From contig CM043959.1 of assembly GCA_014529385.2 (NCBI GenBank), positions 50,437,122-50,501,121 on the forward strand: a stretch of DNA of 64,000 nucleotides, read 5' to 3'. This DNA comes from Adiantum capillus-veneris (lineage: Eukaryota > Streptophyta > Polypodiopsida > Polypodiales > Pteridaceae). Positions 35,478 to 46,903 of the stretch are shown in pieces (the stretch's first letter is position 1; each line of letters starts with the position of its first letter). The notes under the pieces were generated by a model. It worked only from the letters and a program-made list of their open reading frames with translations. It was not told the DNA's origin and did not search any database. The position numbers and the translations under genes were made by a program.

Positions 35478-36827
35478 TCATTGATCCCCACACTTGAAAC
35501 AATTATGGTCCTTGAAAAAAGCTTCAAGCTCTTCAGGAGAGAGTTTGTTTTTACCTTTGTAAACTCCCTTCTCCTTGGACTGATTGTTGTTTTTGTTGGG
35601 ATTGACTTGGGAAGTATTTTGAACATTGGTTTTACCCTTTGCATCATATTTGTCTTTGTTTTCCATAGGCTGGACATTACGTCTAGCCCCTTGATGGAAA
35701 TTGATGCGTGAAGAAACCATGGTGTGATGGATTACTTCGCTAATAGTACCAGGCCGTTGAGAGTTGATGTATTCGGCCATCTCTTCAGGTAATCCCGCAC
35801 AGAATTGTTGCCTTTTCTCAGCAAAGTCTATCTTTTGAAAGACAGTAGCCTTGAAATGTAAATCCCAAAACTTGTCTACATATTTGTGAATAGAATCATG
35901 AGAGAGGAGCTTCAAGCTGCACCATTCAGTAAGCACTTTTTCCTTTGCATCTCTTGCAAGGAATCGCTTCATGATGGAAACTCGTAGAGTTTTCCATGTC
36001 TTTGGGGCTTCACCATTTCCACGAAGGCTAGCCCACCATTGACAAGCTGATTTTTGGAAGTGCATAGCTACATGGCGTAGCTTAGAGGACTCTGTGAAGC
36101 CCTCGTCTCCAAAGGCCGCATCAAATTGCTGGATGAAGGCCAACACTTTGTCAATAGCACTGAAGGTGCCATCATAGGTGAGAAAATAGATACTCTTTCC
36201 TCCCTCCTTGAACTTCTTTAGATTTTGTGACCATCGCCATGCAGGAAATGATTTGCGATGTCCTCCCCTATTGTATTCTCTAGGAGAATAACCATAACTT
36301 TCGTCAGAAGAGGAGGAAGGAGAAGAAGAAGGAGAAGAGGGTGACCTCTTCCTAGCCCTTTTCTTCCTTTGTTTCCTCTCTTGCCTTTCATAGTGATGAG
36401 GAGAAGGACTATGTGTTGATCTTTTCCTCTTGGGAGGAGTGGATGATCGTCTAGACCACCGTCTTCGTGGAGCCACATCTTCAGAGGAACTTAAACTTTC
36501 ATTGATTTCTTGCTCTTTGGATTCCTCCTCTCGAATGGGAGAGAGTCTTCTTTTTGGGGTCTCTTCAAGACGCCTCCTAAATTCTCTCTCCTCTTGGAGA
36601 GGAAGGGAAATTCCAGAAGCACGAAGTTGTTGAGTAACTTTGGCTTGCAAAGCAGGGTTGCCCATAGCTTGCTGCAACCTAGTGACGAGATAATTCACAA
36701 ACATGGGAGCATCATCATTAGCACCTTCATGTGCAGAATCAAAGCTATCAATGTTCATTCTACTCTCTTGATTATTGTCAGCCATGTTAACAAAATTTAT
36801 GTATGTACTTAGTGTATGCTTTGGCAA
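35478..36827 (-). CDS. Gag of element E
   Basis: This 449-codon frame makes the capsid protein. The N-terminal 200 residues are charged and Ser/Arg-rich (EDVAPRRRWSRRSSTPPKRK; a Ser-Pro-Ser run), which suggests nucleic-acid binding or disorder. The retrotransposon Gag domain is at about residues 215-360 (CQWWASLRGNGEAPKTW, RQQFCAGLPEEMAEYI). The frame ends within a zinc knuckle: CFKCGDQ, then TGA, then HDGYRSC in the same phase. A single in-frame stop therefore separates Gag from Pol. A second ATG (MADNNQESRMN) 14 codons downstream may be the real start. Confidence 0.9.
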   Translation of the reverse strand: MPKHTLSTYINFVNMADNNQESRMNIDSFDSAHEGANDDAPMFVNYLVTRLQQAMGNPALQAKVTQQLRASGISLPLQEEREFRRRLEETPKRRLSPIREEESKEQEINESLSSSEDVAPRRRWSRRSSTPPKRKRSTHSPSPHHYERQERKQRKKRARKRSPSSPSSSPSSSSDESYGYSPREYNRGGHRKSFPAWRWSQNLKKFKEGGKSIYFLTYDGTFSAIDKVLAFIQQFDAAFGDEGFTESSKLRHVAMHFQKSACQWWASLRGNGEAPKTWKTLRVSIMKRFLARDAKEKVLTEWCSLKLLSHDSIHKYVDKFWDLHFKATVFQKIDFAEKRQQFCAGLPEEMAEYINSQRPGTISEVIHHTMVSSRINFHQGARRNVQPMENKDKYDAKGKTNVQNTSQVNPNKNNNQSKEKGVYKGKNKLSPEELEAFFKDHNCFKCGDQ

Positions 36828-37179
36828 TTCAAAACCTTAGTTGCCACTCCTCTTATCCTTTGAAAATCGGCTCTTAAGTATCTACACCCACGGCTTGAAG
36901 CGGTTAATTATAGAGAGTAGAGGAGTAGGTCTAGCATAGCAGAGTTGCCAAGGGCTAGCTCCTTTAGGACTTCTTATGGCTCAATAATGGTAAAGCCGTA
37001 GGAAAGTCTAAAAAGACTCCATTATTAAGTCCAAAGCTCCCGAGGTGTGCACCATCCCCCACATAGTGGGCTCAACAAAACCGATAATAGATCCGAGTTC
37101 CACTTACCCTAATATAATTAACAACATCAACCATTTATAGGCTACTTGAGGACCTCTCTTCTTAAGCAAGAAAAGAGAA
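36828..37179 (-). other. 5' leader of element E
   Basis: A short untranslated stretch between the primer site and gag. No other feature is seen. Confidence 0.7.
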
Positions 37180-37198
37180 ACCAAATGCTATGATACCA
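37180..37198 (-). promoter_or_regulatory. Primer-binding site of element E (initiator Met tRNA)
   Basis: On the minus strand TTGGTATCATAGCATTTGG follows the LTR end directly. It matches the common plant primer site TGGTATCAGAGC with one mismatch in the first 12 bases. Confidence 0.85.
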
Positions 37199-37199
37199 A

Positions 37200-38780
37200 T
37201 GTAATGAAATTGGCCTATTTAATTTGAGAGTAGCGGAAATTAATGAGAGTACTTTTGAGAAATGACTTTGTGAGCATAGCAGGTGAACATAATTGACGAT
37301 AGCAACATAATCATAGCAATTAGTTAACTTGGCATCAACAATACTTTTGCAAGAGAGAGAATTTAGAGAACATGAAAACAGTTGAGGACCGGATTTATGT
37401 GGAGCCGGTCCCCCCTCCAATAGGCATTTGTATTATGATTTCTCACATTAAGAGAGACTTGTTACAATACAATCTTTGTGTTCCTTGTGACCTAGGTGAT
37501 GCAATGAAGATGGAAAGCTTCATGCATCACAAACATAACATAAACTTGAAGAAAGCTTTAACTATCCCAAGCCTCAGTCCCAAGACCTCAAACACCTTCG
37601 AAGGTGGAGAGAGCTAGCAGGGAATGAGGGTAGGGAAGAGGAAGAAGAAACATTTCGTAGGAAAAAGAATTAGTTCATCACTTATAATAACTCTTGTTGC
37701 TAGCATACATAATAGCATAGTAATGAAGAAGAAGGAGATGGAAAGCTTAAGCATTGAAGCGTGGATCTTGGTTGGATTTGCACTCCATATCCAAGAGTGT
37801 TGGTGTAGGCTCTCAACCTCTACTTGCTTGGAGAAGGAGAGGGAGCTCTTGCACTTTGCATAGTTCACAATGAGATTGTTTGTGAGTGTGTGTGGGTGAG
37901 TATACCCCCTAAGCAACCCCCTAGATTTCTTGGGTTGACCCCCCCTTGTAGCTCATGCTTGAAGCTCATTGGACCCCTCCAGGCCTAGCCAATCACAAGG
38001 AGGAGGCGTTACAAGCAGCAAGGGTAGCCTTGAGACAAGTGTCCCCCTTTCCCCTTTGAGAGAGAGGGATAGATAAATGCTAAATCAATTAATTAAATCT
38101 CCTAAATTATTATTGGACCCCTTGGGTTTCCAACCAATAGGCTTCAGGCACACCATGAGGGCAACATGAGGAGGAACTTGACAAGTGCCCCTTTTGATTT
38201 CTTTGTACCATGCATGCCTTGTGTGAGTGTGTGGGTGTTCTCTCTCATCCCCCCTTATGTAGGGCTCGCCCCCTCCTTGTAGGTATTGAATCTTTGACTT
38301 TTGGACACATCAACCCCTCATGCATAGTCCCGGTTCCCACCACAAGCTTGGCTCATAAGCACTTTAAGCTTGGGCTGGGTTCTCACCTCAAGTGCAACCC
38401 TAGCATCTCAAGCATGTCAAGCACCTCAAGCACCTTAGTCATCAAGCATGACAAGCAGGACAAGCACCTCGAGCTGGGTCGGGTTCCCGCGCCTCAAGCT
38501 CAGCCCTAGCTTACCTAAGGTCAAAGGCCTTTTACACACATTATTGGAGGTCTTCAATGAAGCTAACCCTAAGGTATTATGATCCATTTGTTAGCCTTGA
38601 TCTTTGATAGACCATCTCTCCTTTGGGCCCCTTTACCGTTGGCCCCGTGTTGAGATAGATCTATAAGCACAGGTCTATATCTTAACACTTGTTCCCGTTT
38701 ATTCTCCCACATTAAGTGATCAATTTAATATGAGAAAATCATTTGGGTTGGTTAGATATTAGATATTAGATTTTATGACA
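37200..38780 (-). repeat. 5' LTR of element E
   Basis: 1,581 bp, TGTAATGAAATTGG to TTATGACA. Relative to the left copy it has a short insertion near 37288 and fewer CTCAAGCA units. Confidence 0.95.
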
Positions 38781-38785
38781 AGCTT
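38781..38785. repeat. Right target-site duplication of element E
   Basis: AGCTT, identical to 29951-29955. Confidence 0.9.
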
Positions 38786-39792
38786 TAACTCCCAACTCTT
38801 GCATTTTTAACATCCTTGATTTGATCATAACGACCACTTAGGATGTCCCTTAAATGGGCTGGAAAAGTGATTCTAATATTAAGAAACTTCACATATAAAA
38901 GGATTTTTTGATATTTTATTGTTTGGTTTAGAGATAAATATGGTTGATTGGTTACCATTGATTAAGAGCTTGAGGATGAGAATACTTGACAAATAGGAAT
39001 CTTTTTGCTAGATAGAGCTTGCGGTTAGCAAGGGATCCCACGGTTAGCGATGACATATTGGGATTAGTGCTTTAAGATGTGGTTAATAGCTAATTTTTAC
39101 CTTGCAATTAGCGAGAAGCCCTTCTGCTTAGCAATTAGGAAATAATTGTGGTAGCTTTGCGAGCAGCAAACAAACCTTTGTAAAAGCTCTATTGGATCGA
39201 TAGACAAAATCCACAATTAGCGGCAAATTATAGGGAAAGATTGCGGTTAGCAATAAATTATGGATTTAAGTACATTGGAAATATGAATGATCTCAGTAGA
39301 TATTGATTTACGTTGTTTGTGTCACGTTTGAAGGGAGCTGTTTGGATGAATCAATGATATAAACTAATTAAGGAACAATGTTTTTATCCTTTAACAGTGT
39401 GGTAATAATTAGAAAACAAGAGAAGAATGGGTGAGTGCGATGTGGAAAGTGGGAGATAGGTATCCTTAGGGAATCATGTCTTGGATGGGTGAGCCCGATA
39501 AGCCGGGTACTTTCCACAAGTGTGGGACTGTAGAATGATGGTAGGTAACGTAGAAGTAAGTACCAAATTTTAGGGGAAAGTTTGATGGCCGTGCCTCGCA
39601 CTAGATGAGAAAAAAAGCACTAGTTCATGAACCAAGGGTTCTATTTTTTTACTTTTAGGATGACTACGGTAGTGAATATAGAGAGATTAGGGTAGCTCAC
39701 TTGACTATCTCTCCGCTTTGCAATGCAGAGACGGAGTGGATGTGTTGAGCTCTCCCAGTTTCGCTGATCCAAGAGGGTCGGGGACCTTACAA
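38786..39792 (+). repeat. Probable 5' LTR end of element G
   Basis: The stretch ends GGGACCTTACA directly before a primer-site-like sequence, which makes it the downstream part of a plus-strand LTR. TATA-like CATATAAAAGG lies near 38890. The LTR start is not visible and element E may have split it. The matching 3' LTR would be outside the window. Confidence 0.5.
39021..39254. repeat. Cluster of about seven degenerate GCRRTTAGCRA motifs
   Basis: GCGGTTAGCA (39021), CGGTTAGCGA (39041), GCAATTAGCGA (39104), CTTAGCAATTAGG (39126), ACAATTAGCGGCAA (39213) and GCGGTTAGCAA (39243), plus one weaker copy, are spread without a fixed period. They could be binding sites within LTR G or the debris of an old short repeat. 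Confidence 0.5.
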
Positions 39793-39793
39793 T

Positions 39794-39807
39794 TGGTATT
39801 AGAGCAA
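39794..39807 (+). promoter_or_regulatory. Primer-binding site of element G
   Basis: TTGGTATTAGAGCAAAA follows the LTR end. It differs from the TGGTATCAGAGC pattern by one C-to-T change. Confidence 0.7.
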
Positions 39808-40691
39808 AATAAGTTTAATAATTTTTTTTCATTTTTTATATGTTGCATCCTCTTCAACATTGATGATGGTGATTGGGTTAAATTGGTTGAATTTCTTGTT
39901 TTGTAGCATTGCTTCATGAACAGTGACCACCTCACTATTCTACAATTAATGTACCGTAATGCAATCAACTGGAAGAAATTTCTCACACATCAGAACATTT
40001 TTGTAATGATTTAAAAATCCCTTGCTCCCCATATGTCAGCATACCGGCTCAATCGTTGTGCCATCAACGCCTTTGGGTTCGTGGAGGCCTATTTACTATT
40101 CAAGCAGGACACATTGATCATATTGAAATTGACCTTCATTGGGTCAAATGGATGAAGGAACTCAAGCTCATGCACTACTTCCTATTCTATTTAGCTCCTT
40201 CAGTAGTTATAGCCCTTGATGTATCTACTTGCCTAAACCATTGGGTTTATGATCGCTTGGGACGATGGTGATACCTCACGATCGGATTGCAGCAACGATC
40301 AAAATCTAAATTACCCATGGATGTCATTGTACATAGATTACCCATGTTACCCTTTATATACAATCTTTTATGTCCTTATGAAAACTTACCAAGATATTTT
40401 CCTTGATTAGCTTACAGTTTTCATCATAATCGCATTGGACTATGAATTAGAGGAGAAGAAGATATGTAGCTAGTAGTCTTTGTAGAATTTTATTTCAATA
40501 AGGGAATCTTTTTGTATACTCATATCTTTTTGGAATAAATATCCTACTTACTCTTTCTCTACAAGTATGAGACATTATAACTCACATTGTTTGATGTTGT
40601 GTGCTTAAATATTTGGGTTTGATGCCAACCTATGGCATCATTTTCCTTTTCTTCCGCTTGATACCTCATAGTAGCTAATGGTTACTGATGG
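39808..40691 (+). other. Leader of element G, no recognisable gene
   Basis: Only short chance frames. The DNA is interrupted at 40697 by solo LTR F and resumes at 58913. Confidence 0.45.
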
Positions 40692-40696
40692 GTACA
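40692..40696. repeat. Left target-site duplication of solo LTR F
   Basis: GTACA, repeated at 58908-58912, 18 kb away. Confidence 0.85.
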
Positions 40697-41402
40697 TGTA
40701 ACATTTAATGGCCTAGTTACTTGTGTGTAGCCAAAATAACATGAACATAGTGAGCATTTCATTATAATAGATTCTTACTGAGCATAGCAAGGGTGCTTGG
40801 ATGGAGAGAGCAATAAAAAGCATAACACCTAGTTAAATAGGCATGAACAATAATTTAAAAGACTCGAGAGAGAAACTAAGGTATTGACAATAGTTGAGGA
40901 CCAGATTTACATGGAGCCGGTCCCCCCTCCAAAAGGCTTTGTATTATAGGTTTCCCCCATCAAGGGAGACATTTTACAATACAATACGTTGTGTTTTTTC
41001 AATAACTAGATAGTGCAATGAAGATTTAAGCTTCAAGCACTAAGCAAAAACTTACAAAACACAACATCAATTCCCTCATGGTCTCAGACCGAAGACCTCA
41101 CACACCTTCGAAGATGGTAGAGCTAGCAGGGTATGAGAGTAGATTGAGAGGAAGAAGGAGTAGTCTTATGAGAAAGAAGTATATCTCCTCACATAATCAA
41201 TCATAAAATCTTAGCATAGCTTAGTAATTAGCATGGTAGAGGAGATGAGCATGCATTGAATCTTGGCTCTTGGTTGGATTTTCATTACAAAGCCAAGAGT
41301 TGCTGGTGTAGGCCTCCCTTCTCACAAGCTTGGAGTAGATGATGATCCTTCCATTAAATCTTGATAAGAGGAGAGAGAGTCTTCTTGCTTCACACATGAG
41401 AT

Positions 41403-41421
41403 TGTGTGTGTGTGTGTGTGA
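41403..41421. repeat. Short (GT)n tract in LTR F
   Basis: About nine GT units. A second tract of about 19 units lies at 41898-41937. Confidence 0.85.
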
Positions 41422-41895
41422 TAATGCCTTGCCAAAATCAGTCCCCCTTCTTTCTTGGTCGACCCCTCTTGCAAAATACTCATGCTGGCACCCCATTGGA
41501 CCCTGCAAAGCTTAGCCAATGGAAATTGATAAGCATAACTATAGCCTTGTGACAAGTGTCCCCGTTTCCCCTTTTGTGATAGATTTAGGTAATTAAATAA
41601 TGCAACCAAACTCTCATTGGACCCCTTTGTCTTCTGACCAACAGGAAGCAGGCAAGCCATTGGGCTGTTGAATGCTCATTGGACCCCTTGGGAGACTGTC
41701 CAATAGTCTTGTACAGAGCTTAATTCTTATTGGTTCTTTTATCAAGTGCTTTTAAATGAATTAAACTATATTTACTCTAGCCTAATTCTCATTGGTCCAC
41801 CTCTATGGCCATCCAATAGGAATTTAGTGCACCTTGTGGGAAATTGGGCTAGGGAGTTGACATGTGTCCCCTATTCCCTTTGTGTAAAGGGAGCC

Positions 41896-41897
<2 letters not shown>

Positions 41898-41937
<40 letters not shown>
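41898..41937. repeat. (GT)n microsatellite in LTR F
   Basis: About 40 bases of GT. In the element E LTRs the same place has only GTGTGAGTGTGTGGGTG. Confidence 0.9.
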
Positions 41938-41938
<1 letters not shown>

Positions 41939-42230
41939 CTCTCTCATCCCCTACTTATTACAGGGCTCTCCCCCTCCTATGTAGGAGTCTTGAAGACTTT
42001 TCTTCACACTCATAAAGCATCTAGTTTCACTAAGCTTGACCATTGGACACAGTCTTTGAATTTTGGAACCTTAGCATTTTGGAAGTCTTAATGGGATGAA
42101 CCTTAGGGTCTTTAAAGCCCATTGTTGCCCATTGTTCTTGTGCAGATGGTCCCCATTTTAGATCCCTATTTTCCCTCCTTTGGATCCCTACTGTGGTCGG
42201 TCTGCCAGCTTAATCAATATTCTAGCTTTT

Positions 42231-42235
42231 TCTCC
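42231..42235. repeat. Left target-site duplication of element C
   Basis: TCTCC, identical to 58824-58828. Confidence 0.9.
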
Positions 42236-43178
42236 TATTAGCTGAAGGTTGGTGGCCACACTCAACTGAAGAAGACTGACAAAATGATAAAAGAAGGAAA
42301 TCCTATGTAGTCATTCCCTGATTAAGAAAACTTGTAATTTCACTTGTAAATACTTGGGGCTTGCAGAAGTGTCCAATTTTGTATATTATTTTTCCCATTA
42401 TACTAAGCAGGATTTCACTTTGAAACATGAGGTTTTGTATTTGGAAGGTATATATACCAAATTCTAACCTTAATGAAAGGACCCTTTTGTTCATTCTATG
42501 AAGTGTCTGTGAAAAGCGTATTCTGTGTACGAGAGAGTGTGAGAGCTTATCTTGACGCTATGTGTACACTGGTGGTCGGAATCGAGTACGGAGAAGTGCA
42601 ACGTGTTGCCCCCGGAGAGAGCTATGTGCCAGTACCCACACTGCACGTGTACGGCCAGGCTTCGCGAGATTGACCTATGAGCTATTTCTAGGGATTCGGT
42701 AAGCAAACCGTGTTTGTTTTCTCATTTCAGCATATCCATGTGGTCCTATTGAGTAGAGATACACATTAAGCACCTTAGTTTTCAGAAATGTCGACCTACA
42801 AAAACCTGTCAGACATCCTACGTGATTGTGCGCTGGGTGTTTTTGGATAGGGTTTTCGGTCACGGACCTTAGGGAGAGTGGCCTATTGGTTTTAATAGGA
42901 TATCCCTCATGTTTTATAGAGTTTTGAGAATGTCTAATGGGTATTTGGATCATGGAAGCGTTGTAGGAAATCTCCTCCTGTGCACAATAGTAGGCTATAA
43001 CTTAGACATTAGGTAGAGACCTCTGTAGGAAGTAGTCAGGAGTAGTCGGTCGAGTATAGGATGACACCCTATGCTTGCTTCCACGCGCGTGTGGGGCGAG
43101 CTTCGTCCTCAGCTACCTAACAACTCTTGTTAGGTGAGTTCTCGCTGTGCGAAGTCCATCACGGCGTATCCGCCAACA
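42236..43178 (+). repeat. 5' LTR of element C
   Basis: It begins TATTAGCTGAAGG (the second base is changed from TG) and ends CGCCAACA. A TATA-like GGTATATATACC is at 42447. The half-motif AGACATCCTACGTG at 42811 resembles the near-palindromes in the spacer of the same element. Confidence 0.95.
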
Positions 43179-43179
43179 T

Positions 43180-43197
43180 TGGCGCCGTTGTCGGGGA
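43180..43197 (+). promoter_or_regulatory. Primer-binding site of element C
   Basis: TGGCGCCGTTGTCGGGGA, one base after the LTR, is the site type used by Athila and Tat elements. Confidence 0.9.
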
Positions 43198-43835
43198 CGA
43201 AAACCCTAGGTAGGTGACCAAGACTACTCCTTGAGGATAGGGATTCTTTGTCTTGCCACATTATTATTTTACATTTAGATAGGATCAGAGGGTGGTGGAC
43301 TCTCTAGGTCTTAAGAGGAGTCTAGGGAGCGTGTGTCTGGCCTAGATCCTTCGACTTAGGTAGTATTAGGTAGGAGATAGGTGTGGATTGATAGGGAGTT
43401 GGTGAGGTAGAAGAGGTGAAAAGTCAGCTAGAGAGTCCATGTGAGGCTAGAAAGTGATTTGAGCAACAAAACTTTCACCATTCCATGTGATGAGTAGGAG
43501 TAGAGTAAGTAGGACGTACTGATTTTGATCTTGAGCATATCATGCATGTCATAATTACTACTAGGCTCACCAAAGTTGTGGAAACACAAAATCAAGGGGA
43601 AAAAAACGTAAAATTGTATTTGGATGATTGCTTGATGTTTGTTTCTTGCTGAGAGTAGTCCAAAGGTGTTTGCAAAGCTTAAGAGAAAGTCCAGAATTGA
43701 AAAATCACATTTCTGTCATTAGGGATATCCTACATGTAGGATGTCTCTAAGAGTGAAACTGTGAAGATTTTGCAAATTCTGAAATCACGAATGTGTTTAG
43801 TGGGTATGTTTTACCCTTAGAACATGTTGAGTTGA
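43198..43835 (+). other. Leader of element C
   Basis: No gene. The palindrome ATCCTACATGTAGGAT at 43727-43742, with further partial pairing outside, matches the core of the repeats at 53.3-54.2 kb. Confidence 0.7.
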
Positions 43836-45626
43836 GTGTTTTTACATGTTTCTGGTGTCCAAAAGTCAAAAGACGAAGCTAGAAAGCGAGAAAAAAATCA
43901 TAAAGTGCTTATTTTGAGTGATTGTTGTGCTTTTGAGTGTCGTAAAATCACCAAATTTGGACGTATTGGGAATCAACACACCAAGGAGAACCTCTGGATC
44001 AGATCTTACTTCATTATGAGCAGAAAAAAATTTACTCAATTTGCAGGGTTTGGACTTACCCTAGAAGAGGATGCATCCACTTGGTTTGATTATGTGGAGT
44101 GTAGAGATTTTGAGTCTATGGAGGAGGTTTTTGACGAGTTTATTGAGGAATTCTCACAAAGGGGGATAGCTCATAATACAGTCTCACAAATCCATAAATT
44201 CAAACAGAAGGAAGGGGAATCTGTGCGAAAGGCAGCTCTACGAGTAAAGAGATATGTGAAGTTCTGCCCTGTGGAAGAATTACCAACCCAGTCCAGACTT
44301 ATGCTTATATTTATTCAAGGGCTAAGAAACGCAGATCTCCAGAAGGACTTGCATATGAAGAGGAGCACAACGTTAAATGAGTTAACTAAGGAAGCTCTTT
44401 ACCTTGTGGACAATTGTGTGGTCTACAAGGAGGGTGAATTCAAGGATGTTGATGACGATTCATCCTCACAACAAAGTGGAAGCAAGTCCACTCAGTCAGC
44501 ACAGAAAGGAGAAGTAGCTGTAAGCCAGGAGCAGCTGGTGGAAGAAGTGCTAAAAAAAATTAATATGTATGCCAAGCCTCAGGCTAAGTAGCCGAAGTGG
44601 TGTGCAATTGAACAAAAATGAACAAACCATGTGACGGAGGAATGTTATTATAACAAGGGATATGTGAGAGAGCAACCTTATGCTCCCCAAGCTCAAGTAG
44701 CATCTCCTCAAATCCCACAGATGACCAGGTATCAAGCAGGTAACCTAGCAAGACTTGTAGGAGTTGAAAGACCACAACTAGTATTGGGGCAACAACCACC
44801 CCTACCAGGAGTAAGACTGGTCAGCATAAGATATGCATCGACGGTAAATGAACCAGAAGAGAAGGCTTTGGTACCCATGCATGCATATTACGAAGATCCC
44901 AATGAATATGCAGCAAATCCTGTCTATTATCCACCTGAAGAACCTAAGATGCAAGAACCTTGGATCATGATTGGAAGTCCGAGCCCACCAATAGCTGCCC
45001 AAGCTGCAGGAGAAGGAAGATACAGCTTGGATGAATGAACACTGTTGTTCATAGCCAATGGAGGCATGGGCGGGCAGAGGCATGCTTACCAATAGAGAGG
45101 AGCTCAAGGAGCACCTCAACAGCCCAAGGGACCCTGCTACAAGTGTGGCGAAGATCACTAGCTAAGGGATTGTCCTCACAATGAAATCATTATAGTCAAT
45201 GCTTATTGCACTGAGTGTGGAATTAATCACTTGATTCCTGATTTCCCTAAGAACCCGAGCAAAGGAGCAAAAACTACTTTAAACATGCTAGAAGCAGTTC
45301 CATCCAGCAGGGGGTCAGAAAATGAAACAGTAATACCTATTCAGGTAATCACACTGGCACAAGCTCAAAGAAGAACAAACGAACCCATAATTGAAGAGCC
45401 AAAGGCCGGTGCCCCTCGTGCAAAAATGAAAAATCAACGAAGCACTTGGAAAGCTAGAAAGGCTCGTATGAAAGCCAGGAAGGAACGAGAGCAAACGGCT
45501 CTATCCGAAGAGCTAGAACACACAAAGTTTAAGTTCACACACTGCTGCAACCATAGGGCCCAAGGAAATAGTGGAACCCAAAAGTACAGGATCGGGAGGA
45601 TCAGTACTGGTAGAAAAAGTAAATGA
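43836..45626 (+). pseudogene. Gag of element C
   Basis: One reading phase carries the whole Gag with about five stops (44589, 44619, 45036, 45093 and 45159). The capsid-like core is at 44040-44420 (TWFDYVECRDFESMEEVF, LTKEALYLVDNCVVYKEG). An acidic, Gln/Ser-rich linker follows, then a knuckle-like segment (KWCAIEQK, stop, TNHVTEECYYNK) and a proline-rich part. A zinc knuckle CYKCGEDH-stop-LRDC lies at 45135-45173, and YCTECGINH at 45207. Constant phase over 1.8 kb shows that decay was by substitution rather than by indels. The annotated ATG is uncertain because the first 60 residues do not look like Gag. Confidence 0.8.
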
Positions 45627-45699
45627 GTATCTTGACGCACTTTTAAAAGCATATGAAGCCAAACTCAAAAACAACCAAAACCAAGAGCAGTGATGGATG

Positions 45700-46896
45700 A
45701 CTTATCCATATGAGGAACTAGAAAAATAGAGGTTGGAAATGTGTCGAAAGATGATTGAAACAGCCCAATCCTTGATAGAAAACCCAACTAGTAAACCTAC
45801 AAGTTGGCACGAGGTGCCAGTTCCAACCCCTATCACACCAACTCTAGAGAAACAAGAAGACACAAAGGAGGGATTCACGACTGCCTCGGATTCTAAGCGA
45901 AAACGTATCATAGTGCCAAATACAACAGATGAGACATTTGATGGTTTCCAACCCAAAACATTGGTGGGGATGGGTAAAGAGTGTGACAGTCTAGATGACC
46001 TGTGGAAGCAAATGAAGCTAACAGGATAAACTACCAACTAAATTTCACTGAGAAGGAGAAAAATGAGATTGTACCTCCCATTGTAGAATTTGAGGCAAGA
46101 TCACAAATGAACTTTGATATGCATTCACAAGGGGGGACCAGGGGTCAATTAGCTCGAGGCACAGCCAACCTTACTCGCTAAAAACTCTACCCTCTTACCT
46201 AGGGGAGTATGAAGCTAAGTCTGAAGTGAGAGAAATCCCATCTCAAAGACTTTCTCCCAACAGAGTAATGGATTCACAAGGGTTGATTCAGTTATTGTCC
46301 ACCCATGTGGCATGCACAATCACGTTAGCCGAACTCCTGAGGTTATGACCAAACATGTGGACCACCGTAGGCAAATGCTTAGAAAACTTTGGAGTAAAAG
46401 ACCCTACGTCGAGGATTCAAGAAGGGATTAGAGAATTGGACAAGCCTCAATTGAACACTAGGCCTGTATCTTTAAACAAGGTTGGAGAATATTGTGAGGG
46501 AGAAGATGGAAATACCACGCTACCAGTAGAATTCCAGGGAGTAGTATCCAAGGCTATTCTCGACAGTGGAGTGGGAGTCACTATCGCCACAAAAGAAATC
46601 TAGAAAAAATAGGGAAAACGGCTTTGAGAACAACCAGAATGAAATTACAACTGGCAGATGGGTTCATGGAAAAGCCTCTAGGACTTTTAGAAAAAGTAAT
46701 TGTCACCTCTTGCGGAATCAAGTATGAGAATACATTTGCAATATTTAATTTCAGCAGAAAGAAAAATTACGAGATCATCTTGGTAAGACCGTTCATGAGA
46801 CAACTAAAGATGGTACAGGATTGGGGTTATGACCACATATACCTCAGGCGTGGGGAGACTACAACCAAAATATACCTAAAAGACCATAGTTACTAA
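45700..46896 (+). pseudogene. Gag-Pol spacer and first aspartic protease of element C
   Basis: The spacer at 45733-46029 (WHEVPVPTPITPT) matches element B. The protease follows with an intact Asp-Ser-Gly at 46562-46570 (KAILDSGVGVTIATKEI). After two stops and a one-base loss near 46616 it continues (KLQLADGFMEKPLGLLEKV, NYEIILVRPFMRQLKMVQD). It cleaves the polyprotein in functional relatives. Confidence 0.8.
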
Positions 46897-46903
46897 GATG
46901 TGA

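Larger units (their letters stand above)
29956..38780 (-). mobile_element. Element E: chromovirus (Ty3/gypsy with chromodomain), nearly complete
   Basis: Two LTRs of about 1.6 kb start TGTAATGAAATTGG and end TTATGACA and are flanked by AGCTT duplications. On the minus strand the primer site TGGTATCATAGCATTTGG lies directly inside the right LTR. A purine tract (AAGAGAGAGG) lies directly inside the left LTR. Between them are gag with a zinc knuckle, protease, RT, RNase H, and integrase with a C-terminal chromodomain. Chromodomains of this class are thought to direct insertion to marked chromatin. LTR differences are roughly 3% by eye, making this the youngest element in the window. I count two in-frame TGA codons, one frameshifting deletion, one 80-bp duplication and a motif A mutation. 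Confidence 0.95.

Noticed and set aside
37141-37420. Separate gene at the right LTR of element E
   Set aside because: The frame lies in the LTR and primer site and is matched in the left LTR.
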